A stretch of 64,000 nucleotides of DNA. Origin: Stieleria maiorica. GTDB taxonomy: Bacteria; Planctomycetota; Planctomycetia; Pirellulales; Pirellulaceae. The stretch covers positions 5,950,402-6,014,401 of the forward strand of contig NZ_CP036264.1 of assembly GCF_008035925.1 (NCBI RefSeq), in the 5' to 3' direction. Positions within the stretch are counted from its first letter, which is position 1; the number at the start of each line of letters is the position of its first letter. The notes below the pieces were generated by a model. That model made no database searches, had not been told where the DNA came from, and was given only the letters and a program-made list of their open reading frames with translations. The position numbers were made by a program, and so were the translations under genes. Positions 46,053-55,800 of this stretch are shown in pieces.

Positions 46053-48071
46053 CTAGCCCGACTTCCCCAGTTCAGACGCTCAAAGATTTTTTTCGCGGTT
46101 TTTGCGGCCGTGATCAGGCGATTTGAAACTGATTTGCGTTGCCACGTTTTTGCCGCTTGCCCAAATTTTCGTCGTTTCCCGCTACACGCTTTGTAGTGAC
46201 GACTTTTGGACTGGCCCGGCCTGTTGGGATTTCTAACATCTTGGCATGTTCATCCGGCAGAAATTCCGAACCAAGAACGGCAAGCGTCATGCTTACTGGG
46301 CGCTCGTTGAGTCTTATCGCACCGAACGGGGGCCACGCCAGCGCGTCGTTTCTTGGCTCGGCAAGCTCGATGAAGAAGGCCGACTGGGTGTTGGCCAGCT
46401 TGCATCAGAAACAAAGTTCCCATTCGTCAGTGATCCGATCAAAGGACAAGTTCAACTCTCGTTGCTGGAGGAACCCAAACCGCGGTATGTCAAAGTCAAC
46501 GCCAAGGCAGTCCGAGTGGAGAACTGCCGCCAGTTTGGTGCTCCCTGGATCGCTTTGAAGCTGATCGAGAAACTGAATTTGAAGTCGCTGTTCGATCGAC
46601 TTATTCCGGCAGGACGTGAAGCGGTGCCATGGTCGTCCACCGTGTTGCTTTTGCTGATTGCCCGTTTCTGTGAGCCATCGAGCGAACTGTACATTGCCGA
46701 GCAATGGCTGCCGAAAACGGCGTTGCCGACTTTGCTCGGAGTACCGCAAGAACGAGTCGATGACAATCGGCTCTACAGAGGTCTCGACCAGTTGTTGCCG
46801 CATAAAGATGCGATCGAAATGCATCTCAAGGAACGACTCGGAGAACTGTTTGAGATCGAGTTCGACCTGCTACTTTACGATGTCACCAGCACCTTTTTTG
46901 AAGGACAAGCCGCCGCCAACCCGAAGGCACAGCGCGGCTATTCACGAGACAAGCGAAGCGATTGCAAGCAGGTCTGCATTGGCTTGGTCGTCACCCGCTG
47001 CGGTATGCCGCTTGGGTACAAGGTTTTCTCGGGAAATACAGCGGACGTGACGACCGTTGAAGAGATCGTCGAAACGATGGAGTCCCGTTACGGCACGGCA
47101 GGGCGTCTTTGGGTGATGGATCGTGGCATGGTCAGCGAGGACAATATTCAGTTTCTTCGTGATGGTGGTCGCCGCTACATCATTGGTACTCCTAAATCAA
47201 TGCTACGGAAGTTCGAAGCGGAGCTGCTCAAGAAAGATTGGAACAGCGTTCGCGACGGTTTGGAGGTCAAACTCTGCCGTCGCGATGACCTTGGCAAGGG
47301 AGAACTTTTTGTTGTGTGTCGTTCAGCAGATCGGCGTCGAAAAGACGAAGCAATCTTGCGCCGGTCGGAGGAAAAGATCGAGACCCGCCTTAAGACAATG
47401 ACGACGCGTTGCACAAAGCAAAAACGTGACGTTCAGAAAGTGGAGCGTGAGATCGGCAAGCTGCTCGGCCAAAATACTCGTGCCTCCAGGCTCTTCGAAG
47501 TGCAGGTCAAGGAGCGAGATTCAGGTGGGGCGGAAATCATCTGGTCAAAAGTCAAGAATAACACTGATTGGGCAACATTGAGCGCCGGTTGTTATTTGCT
47601 TCGCACCAACGTTCAGGATTGGAGTGACGAAGAACTGTGGAAGGCGTACACGCAACTGAGCGAAGCGGAGGCAGCGTTTCGGATTCACAAAACCGATCTT
47701 CAACTCCGTCCGATCTGGCACCAGAAAGAGGACCGGGTGGACGCTCATCTGCTGGTCTGTTTTCTGTCTTACGTGATGTGGAAAACGCTCGGTGGGTTCT
47801 GTGAACAAGCCGGCCTTGGCAGCGAGCCTCGCCGTGTGGTGGACGAACTGAGTGAGATTCGATCGATGGATGTGGTCCTACCGACCCAAGAAGGGATTGA
47901 AATCCGCCAAGCCTGCATCGCTCACCCGAGCGAACATCAAACGATCTTGCTTGAGCGTCTCGGCTTGGATCTTCCCAAGCGAATACGTCAAACGGAAATG
48001 TAGTGCCAACTTTTTGGGCGCCACCCCGCAAAAAGCGGCGATTACGCAGCGAACTGGGGAAGTCGGGCTAG
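46053..48071 (+). mobile_element. IS1634-like insertion sequence (IS4 superfamily)
   Basis: A 2019-base element bounded by perfect 21-bp inverted repeats: 46053-46073, containing CCCGACTTCCCCAGTTC, and its complement at 48051-48071. The outermost four bases on each side are CTAG, itself a palindrome. They may be part of the inverted repeat, or a CTAG target duplication around a 2011-base element. It holds one transposase gene and nothing else. Confidence 0.88.
46246..48003 (+). CDS. IS1634-family DDE transposase
   Basis: An intact 585-residue transposase. The N-terminus FIRQKFRTKNGKRHAYWALVESYR is the IS1634 signature. Candidate catalytic residues: Asp in LLLYDVTSTFFEG near 209, Asp in RLWVMDRGMVSEDNI near 290, and Glu in QLSEAEAAFRIHKTDLQLRP near 475, just after the YxxL-type helix. 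A coiled-coil-like insertion near 370-405 is typical of the family. The gene starts 173 bases inside the left repeat, so the promoter lies in the element. There is no frameshift or stop, so the element may be active. Confidence 0.92.
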   Translation: MFIRQKFRTKNGKRHAYWALVESYRTERGPRQRVVSWLGKLDEEGRLGVGQLASETKFPFVSDPIKGQVQLSLLEEPKPRYVKVNAKAVRVENCRQFGAPWIALKLIEKLNLKSLFDRLIPAGREAVPWSSTVLLLLIARFCEPSSELYIAEQWLPKTALPTLLGVPQERVDDNRLYRGLDQLLPHKDAIEMHLKERLGELFEIEFDLLLYDVTSTFFEGQAAANPKAQRGYSRDKRSDCKQVCIGLVVTRCGMPLGYKVFSGNTADVTTVEEIVETMESRYGTAGRLWVMDRGMVSEDNIQFLRDGGRRYIIGTPKSMLRKFEAELLKKDWNSVRDGLEVKLCRRDDLGKGELFVVCRSADRRRKDEAILRRSEEKIETRLKTMTTRCTKQKRDVQKVEREIGKLLGQNTRASRLFEVQVKERDSGGAEIIWSKVKNNTDWATLSAGCYLLRTNVQDWSDEELWKAYTQLSEAEAAFRIHKTDLQLRPIWHQKEDRVDAHLLVCFLSYVMWKTLGGFCEQAGLGSEPRRVVDELSEIRSMDVVLPTQEGIEIRQACIAHPSEHQTILLERLGLDLPKRIRQTEM

Positions 48072-48612
48072 CGGATGTCTGAACCAGGTTGGGCACCGGT
48101 GTCCGTCACAGACGCCCCCCGCCGGCCGCATCCAGTCGAAACGATTCCATTGATTCCCTGCTGGCAAGATAGATCCACCTGCGTGACCACAAGGTTCGAA
48201 CTACAACAAGCATCCCAGCGAGCCGATTCGACGTAGCGGAAAAGTCCTGTCCATTGAAAAAACTGTGCCATCCGATGTCAGCGCGGCGGCCTGGACACCG
48301 CCGGCGCGAAGCGGTTCACCTAATGCGCGGCGGTGTCGGACACCGCTTTTTCGGCGCGGCGGTGAATCTGACCGCTGCGCTGAAGCGGGCTTCGTTGGGC
48401 GCGGCGGTCGATGCAACCGCCATCTCGAAAACTGACGTGAATCGCGTCAGCTAATGGCGGTTTCTAGCCCATTGACCGTACTTCGGTTGATGGCGGATTT
48501 CATTAGGGGGTGCGTTTGTTGGGTGAACGCGGTGTGGATACGAAACGGTTGCCAAGACCCAATCAACCCACGGTCGGTGGTTGAAGATGTGATCGCGGAA
48601 ACGAATCCCACG
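48072..48612. other. Repeat-bearing intergenic stretch right of the IS
   Basis: 541 bases with no convincing gene. It holds a cluster of four GC-rich hairpins of repeat family A between 48285 and 48421. Confidence 0.55.
48285..48421. repeat. Cluster of family A hairpins
   Basis: Four hairpins in a row. GGCGG/CCGCC lies at 48285-48302. GCGGTGTC-G-GACACCGC lies at 48330-48346 and is perfect. A 35-base element at 48350-48384 is nearly identical to 27008-27042. GGCGGT/ACCGCC lies at 48403-48421. The last two, with their spacing, recur as a diverged pair at 61618-61680. Confidence 0.7.
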
Positions 48613-49023
48613 TCAACCACTGGCACAACAGTTCTTAAACATCTTTCCACTTCCGCAACCGCAACGCTGTTTTCCCGCCATACGTGCGTCTCGTCGGTGA
48701 GCGAGGGCCCGCTGGCGATCACTGTAATCCGCGCGTCGTTTCTGCGGCCTTCGCCCGCCGTCACCGTCGATCATGGTGGCTTCTAAGTACGCGATCTTTT
48801 TAGAGCTTCCGTTCTCAAGACATTTCCGAATCAACGGCGCCGGGTCGAAGGCATCGTCGTGTCGCCGGAAGTGAGACTTTTTAACCTTGGGACGCGGGGC
48901 GCCTTCGGTCCATCTCTGGAGATTTGTGTAAGGTGTGCAGCGACTTTGGGAGATTTCCCGCCCAATGGAAAGGGTTTGTGAGGGGACTACACTCTGGAAC
49001 GTGATTGGATTATCGGTCGCCAA
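48613..49023 (-). CDS. Putative SEC-C motif protein (possibly a remnant)
   Basis: 136 residues on the minus strand ending in KQRCGCGSGKMFKNCCASG, a clear SEC-C zinc-binding motif (CxCxSGxxxKxCC) at the C-terminus, where this motif is normally found. Upstream residues are basic and show no recognised domain; SecA-like or YchJ-like partners are absent. The start is uncertain: the ATG at 49023 lies 23 bases from the divergent CAP-gene start. The motif supports a real product, but the short, Arg-rich body could equally be the tail of a decayed larger gene. Confidence 0.4.
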   Translation of the reverse strand: MATDNPITFQSVVPSQTLSIGREISQSRCTPYTNLQRWTEGAPRPKVKKSHFRRHDDAFDPAPLIRKCLENGSSKKIAYLEATMIDGDGGRRPQKRRADYSDRQRALAHRRDARMAGKQRCGCGSGKMFKNCCASG

Positions 49024-49046
49024 TCACATTCAACTTAGAGTCAGAC

Positions 49047-49874
49047 ATGAATCGTATCATAGCCATTTTCGCTTTTTCCATGCTCGCGGTGCCTTCGCCG
49101 GCACACGCGACCGACCGTTCTCCCGAAAGCCGGGGCCCCCGCTCGGTTGGCAGGCCTGCCGGCATCATTTTGACATCCGAGACCGCTGCAAAACCTCCTG
49201 CAGACGATGCCTGGAAGGCACCTGCGTACGCGAGAATTATTGTCCCCTCCGACGCGAAGGTTTTTGTCGACGGTAGCGAATTAAACGACCGCGGGCCTGT
49301 TCGCTGGTACAAGTGGACGCCATCCAAAGATCAACCTTCGAAAAATGTGACGTTGACCGCGACCTGGCAGGACCGAGTCACTCAGGCGAGAAAGAAGCAC
49401 ACCCGCAAGATTGTCATGCGACCCGGGAAAATTCGATGCGTCATTCTTTGCGGAGCATCGCTCGAATCGATCGTCGACGGTGTCATCTGGCGAACGAATC
49501 TTCAAAGACAACACTTTGGGATTGCACCTTTGGTCGAGAATCCCATGCTCACCGCAGCCGTGCAAAAGCATGCCCACCACCTCTCGCGGCAAAAAAAGCT
49601 TACTCACCAATTGAACGGAAAAGGGTTCCTTTCGCGATCTCGCCGCGAAGGCTACCACTTGATGACGGGCGGCGAGAACATCGCGGAGGGAGCGTGGTCT
49701 TTTGTCGACGTCGTGGAGATGTGGATCCGTTTGCAGGGACATCGGCGAAACATCCTGAGCAGAGAGTTCACATAAATTGGCCGCGGAACAGCCTGATCCG
49801 CCAGCGGCAGCCGATACGACGTCCAAGTGTTCTGCCGTCCCGCACCGGGAGTTTTCGAACATTCGCAATCTTGA
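49047..49874 (+). pseudogene. TIGR03000-CAP domain gene with two in-frame stops
   Basis: Translation from ATG 49047 gives a signal peptide (MNRIIAIFAFSMLAVPSPAHA), then a TIGR03000-like domain near 68-130 (ARIIVPSDAKVFVDGSEL...GPVRWYKWTP) specific to planctomycetes. A CAP/SCP domain starts near residue 150 (RTNLQRQHFGIAPLVENPML, GGENIAEGAW, HRRNILSREFT). TAA at 49773 stops it exactly where CAP proteins continue with xIGxG. Past that stop the same frame reads IGRGTA, then TGA at 49794, then SASGSRYDVQVFCRP and TGA at 49872. This is the expected CAP ending (IGxGxA-S..G..Y.VQVF). The last 33 codons are thus still recognisable but cut off by two point-mutation-like stops. Confidence 0.75.
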
Positions 49875-49889
49875 GCTACCTGTAGAACA

Positions 49890-52800
49890 ATGAAACTCAA
49901 AGCAATTTGCCCTCAGTGTAAGAGCTCGTTGATCATTCCGGCAAAGCTGGCGGGACGGTCCGCCAAGTGCTCCGCTTGTCAGCATGTCTTCGAGATTCGA
50001 GCCGTCCAAACGCCTTCACAGCAATCAATTGAATCTGGGTTGCAGGTTGACGAACCGGCTCAACTTTCCGAGCCCATCAAACAGTCAGCTTCGACGCAAT
50101 CGAACGAGCGCTCCGCGGAACGAGGCGACGATAAGGTCACGGGCACGAAACGCCCTGCCAAGAAGCACTCTGCGATGCAGAAGCAACCGGCTGGTAAGCA
50201 ACGCACAGGCAACCGATCTGCTTCCGACGCCAATACGACGTCCCGCAAAATGCCAATTCCTGCCGCAAAACAACGCGCGGTCGTCGAGCAACAAACCGAT
50301 GCTGCACGATCTACTGCAAACGCGGATACGCGGGAGAAGACTAAGTCGACGGGTGTACTAGCTGAAAACAAGACAACTTCGGCGGTTCCACCAGCGAATA
50401 TGGCCGCCGAGGGCGACGCGTTGACCGATCCGGCAATTCCTGCCGAACGTCCGATTAGGCAAGCGGTGTCGAAGGCTAGAAAACCAACCGACGCAAAAGA
50501 GGGCGGGACCGCGATCGGGCGATTCGAAATCGAAGAGATACTCGGTTCCGGCGGCTTTGGGGACGTGTATCGCGCGTACGATCCGCTCCTTGACCGGCAT
50601 ACCGCGCTGAAAGTCCTGCGAGCAAAGGCGACGACCGAACAGCGCAAAGAGCGGATGTTGCGAGAGGCCAAAGCGTCGGCTCGTCTGCGCCATCCAAACA
50701 TCGTCGCGGTCTACGAAGTCGGCGAGGACAAAGAACGAATGTTCATCGCGTCGCAATTCATTCCCGGTACAACGCTCGCCGACCATCTCAAACGGACCGA
50801 CCATTCCAGTCCAGACCCCGAGGCTCTGCGAGCGTTCGTCGTTTGGTTGGTCGAACTGTCGAGAGCACTGGCTTATGCCCACCGCGAATCCATCATTCAC
50901 CGGGATGTCAAACCACATAACGTATTGATCGATGAGGATTCGCATGTCCAGTTGGCCGATTTCGGCCTCGCGCACCAAATTGTTGCGGATGCTGACACGA
51001 CGCGACAACTCGTGGGCACCCCGGCCTACATGTCGCCCGAGCAAGTGGAAGGCGACTTGTCCAATATTTCGCCCGCTTCCGACCAATATGCGGTCGGCGT
51101 GATCCTTTTCGAGGGGCTGGTGGGGCGGCGGCCGTTCGAAGGAGACTCGATCAGCTTGCTCTCCAGCATCGTTCACGACGAGGTTCCCAACCCAACCGAT
51201 TTGAAGTCGGCGGTCCCACTTCCGCTTGAGCAGATCTGCTTGAAGGCGATGAGTCGAGATGCTTCCGATCGCTACGCCGACTGCGATGAATTGGCCGACG
51301 ACCTCCAGCGATGGTTGGACGGTGAATTGGTACAGGCCGGAAATCCAACATGGATCGATTACTCGTTGCACTGGGCGAAGAAACGCCCGCATGTTGCAGG
51401 TTGGCTTGCCGCACTCGCGGCAACTTTTTTGATGTTAGGCGGAACGACAATCACCCTGGGCCTGGTGAAGCTCAACTCGGCCGCGACAGAGCTGACGGCG
51501 AGTCGCGAAGAGCTTGGTCAATCCAAGATGGAGTTGAAAGAGGTTCGTCTTGAATCGGACCAAAAAGAACATGAATTGGAATCACGGATCGTTCGGGAAA
51601 AAACAGTAGAGTACGCGCGGAAATTCGACGGCGGAACGCGTGTGATTGAAGCAAACGACCTCGCGAGGATCCACCGCATGCTGGACCGCGTCCCGTGGAA
51701 GGACCGCGGCATCGAGCACTCGTTATTAAGGCGGCGTCTGATGGGAACGCCCATCATCCTGCATGCCGGTGAACCGATCCGACATCTGAGTTGGAGTCAC
51801 GATGGCAAGCTCCTGGCCGCCGCGACCGAAGGAGGAGATATTCGATTTTGGGACGGCATTCATCACACTCCGCTCACGGTTGCGCACGTCGGCAACATAG
51901 TAACTGCGGAATTCCATCCGTCGCGCATGGAGCTGATTTCGCTGCACGATCAAGAGTACAACCGTAAGACACGCAAGTCGACCAAGGCGATTGTTCGTAA
52001 GTGGCTTGTTGCGCGGGACGGCGATCAGATTCGGCTTGCTCGTTCAACGGAAAGCGAAAGCGACATCAGCAATTTTCGATCGTCAGCGTTCCACCCGTCC
52101 GGCAGGCTGTTCGCCGTCTGCGGCGATGGCGGAGTCGAGATTCGTGATCTGCAAGACGGCCTGGGTGTCAAAAGTGCCGTCAAGAACATCCGCGGAAACG
52201 TTATGGATATCGCCTACTCCGCCGACGGAAAACGACTCGAATGCCTTGTGAAAAATGGCTCGGACACCCGGCGATTAATCATCGATGAGGAGCACCCCGA
52301 TGGTCACGAAGCGTGGGTCGAATCCCCGCGGACACCGCCCCTCGCAATGGACCCAAGCGTGGTGACCGTTCAGCCGCTACTTGCCCCCATTGACCGTGCG
52401 GATCCGAACCCGACCTATTTTCGCGGCAAAGTGCTTTCGATTGACGAGGCTCCCGTAAACAGTGGTTCGCCGGGCCAACCGACATGTGCAATCGAATTGG
52501 CATCGGGACATTACTTCCGTGGATATTCCGATGGCCATGTGATGGAGGGGGCCGTTTCGAGAGTGGGGCATCTCGCCGAAATCAGCGCAGCGGCGAGTCG
52601 TCCCGATCTTGCCTGTGTCGCAACAGGCGATCGCTCGGGTGAAATTCGCATTTGGCCGACAACGTCACGAACGCCCGAGGGTGCGCGATGCACCTTCGCT
52701 AATGGAGGCGGGCCACAGGACGATCGATTGGTCTCCAATTTTGACGGAACGCTGCTCAGTACCAACAGCGGCGGATCGGTGGTGACGGTCTGGCAAACGA

Positions 52801-55800
52801 ACGATGGAAAAGTTGCGTTTGAACTCGGCGGACATGCCCCTGGCACGCATGCCGTCGACTTCCATCCCGAACGAAACGAAGTTCTGACGGTCGATGGCGA
52901 AGGCGTCTGTCGGATCTGGCAGCTGGTGGCTTCGAGTCAAGGGACCCGCGTTTTACGAAGCTGGCGATTTGAATCCGGCGCACCCAATTTCGCGTGTTTC
53001 GATTCCTCTGGCGAAAACATCCTGATCTTCGGAAGCCGCTTCACAGAAACCGAAGACGACGCGGCGGTGGGCTTTGCCATGGTTGTGAGCGCCGCGGACG
53101 GGAGCAGCGTTTGCGAACTGCAAGGCTTACGCGGATCCCCAATCGCGGGCGCGTTTGTGCCCGACTCCGATTTGGTGATCGTGTCCTGTGATGAAAAAAC
53201 CATTGCAAGCTACTCCAGGCAGACTGGGGAGCGTATCGCTGACTTCGAAACCGACGGGTTGGTCGCCATCGATCTCGATGTGACCTCGGAGCAACTCGTC
53301 GCAGTCCTGGCCGAACCGTGCGCGCTGCGTTCAAGGGGCGATGGGCGGTCTTCGTACCGAAGTCACCTTCGCAGTTGGCAAATCGCAATCGGCAAGAAAA
53401 TGTTCGATGTCGGCGAACCCGGTGTCAGCTATCGCTTTGTCGATGTTGACGCCACGCTAGGACGCATCCTGGCACCGGCGGGCGATGGCTATCGCATTCA
53501 TGACCTCGCGACCGGTGAGCGGCTCTGGACTGACTACCGTTACCCCGCAAGCTACCAAGTTTATGAAACGCGCGAGGAACCTTACACGGTTCAAGTTCCG
53601 TACATGGAGCAAATTGAGCAATCGTATACCGTTCAGGTCCCGTACACCGAGGAGATCGAACAGACCTACACCGTGTGCGTGCCAGTCACGAAGACAGTGG
53701 TGTTGAAAGGGACCCGCAGCCCTGATGAGCCGGACACGATTGCCGGGGCACTCGTGGAGACGGATCAAAGCCGCCTCGACGCGATTCTCGAAGGAAAGAT
53801 TCGACGGACGAAAAATAACCTGGGCATTTCGCTGGTTTCCGATCACCAATTAAAAAAGGGGGTTTTTCTGAAATCAGACGAACGGGGAAGCATCCAGTTG
53901 TTTTCGGATCAATCGTTGACGAAACAGGTACGGCTTGCACCGGTTGAAGCAGAAGAGACAGCCGTTGCGATGGAAGTCGTATTTGCTGTTCAAGTGGAAG
54001 AAAAAAAAACTCGAATCGTTCAGTGTACCAAGTATCGCACGGAAGAAAGGACGCGGTCGGTTGCGGTGACGAAGTGCAGACTGGAAACCCGCACCCGAAC
54101 CGTCCCTGTCGCTAAAGTTATCCCCATGACGACGGCAAGGGGAAAAGCGATCTTTTTGCCTTCAGGGCGAGGCCTCGCGTTAGCACAGTTCGATGCGGCT
54201 TATGTGGTCAGCGCAGCGATTCCTTCGTCACCACGTGAATTGGTCGCCAGTGATTGTCACTACGAAATGTTGGCGACCGATGCCGCGGGCAAACTCGTCG
54301 CGGCTGCTGGCCAGAGCGGTAGCTGTGGGGCATGCGGTTGCAACGATATCGATATTTGGCAGGCGGAAGATGGACAGCATCTCCGTACTCTTCGCCTGTC
54401 CGGTGCCTCCGCGGGTGCGATCAACTTTGATCCTCGGACAGGCAACTTGCTCGTGGGAATCAGCTGTTTCGGCGCTCGCGTGAATGCGAATAAGCCCCCG
54501 GATGCCGCCGGCCGGGACGAGATTGCACTACCAGTTCCCGAGAATGAGGCCGAAGAAGCATTGGCCTATGAGGGCGCGACGCTATTGGTATTCGATCCGC
54601 GATCCGGCGAAATCCTGGAACAACTCCAAGGCCCCGAGTCGATCATTCGGATCGTCACAAGCATCGATCGCGAGAGACCCGTGGTGTTGTTGGTCGATCA
54701 AGAGAATCAGGTTTATCGACTCAATGATGATGGAGTCATCCAGTCGCAGTCGATCCGCGCCGGAGACGCCAGATCGGTCAGTGTTTCTGAGGACGGACAA
54801 CTGGCCACATACAATGATCCAGAAGGACGTTCCGTTGTCACGCTCGTCTCGGCAATGGAAAAACAAGCCCGACTTCCGACTCCCTGGACCCACGCACATC
54901 TTTGCTGGAGTGGTAAGGAGCTTATCGCGAAGAAGTCGGCACAACCCAATGACGCAATGACGATCGACCAGGAGTTGACCACCATGGCGTGGACGATCGA
55001 TCGAATCACTCACATGCTTGCTCAACCACGTCCCGCCGCTGAATTGCCTCCGGGCACCACCTCGAGTGATGGCTGGGTCTTGCCGGCAATGGACACCACC
55101 CTCGTTCAATCAAAGGGTGGCCGAACCCCTGAGTTCCGACCGTTGCATGCACATTCGACCTTGAAAGAATTTCAGTCCGGAGGGTCAATGGGAAAACAGG
55201 TCTTCCGAGGCGGCAAGGTGTTCTCAATTGGCGATCCGTATCCAAGTCGCCGGGGGTGGCCGACCACGCACAACCATGTGATCACTTGGGACAGAAACGG
55301 AACCCCGGACTCCAAGACGAACGTGTCGATGCTGCTTGAGCCATCGCCATCACCCACGAGAACGGCGCCCACGTCCACGCGATCGGGAATGGTCAGTGAT
55401 GGGGCGTCTGCGAAGGTTGGCCAGAGCAAGGCTCGTCGAACTGCGTCGTCAGATGGAACCGAAAAAGAGATCTCGAGCCGTTCGGAGCGCCACTCACTAA
55501 TCGATTATCTACCAGACAATTTAGAAGAATGCTTGGTCAAGGGAGCCGCCGACCGGACGGAAAATGGTGCGATTGTTTTGCATGGTCCAGACCCCGAGTC
55601 CTTTCTTGAGATTCCCGCCGTCCTGCCGGAAGCGTATCGGATGGAGCTAATGGTACGTAGAGAATCCACCGGTGGAACGTTTGTGGTGTGCGTTCCACAC
55701 AGAGGCTTTCCAGCTTGCTGCGTTATTGATGGAAATGGCGGGAGTGGCATCAGCGATATCGACGGCAAATCCTATGCGTACAACTCGACCAACGTGCAAA

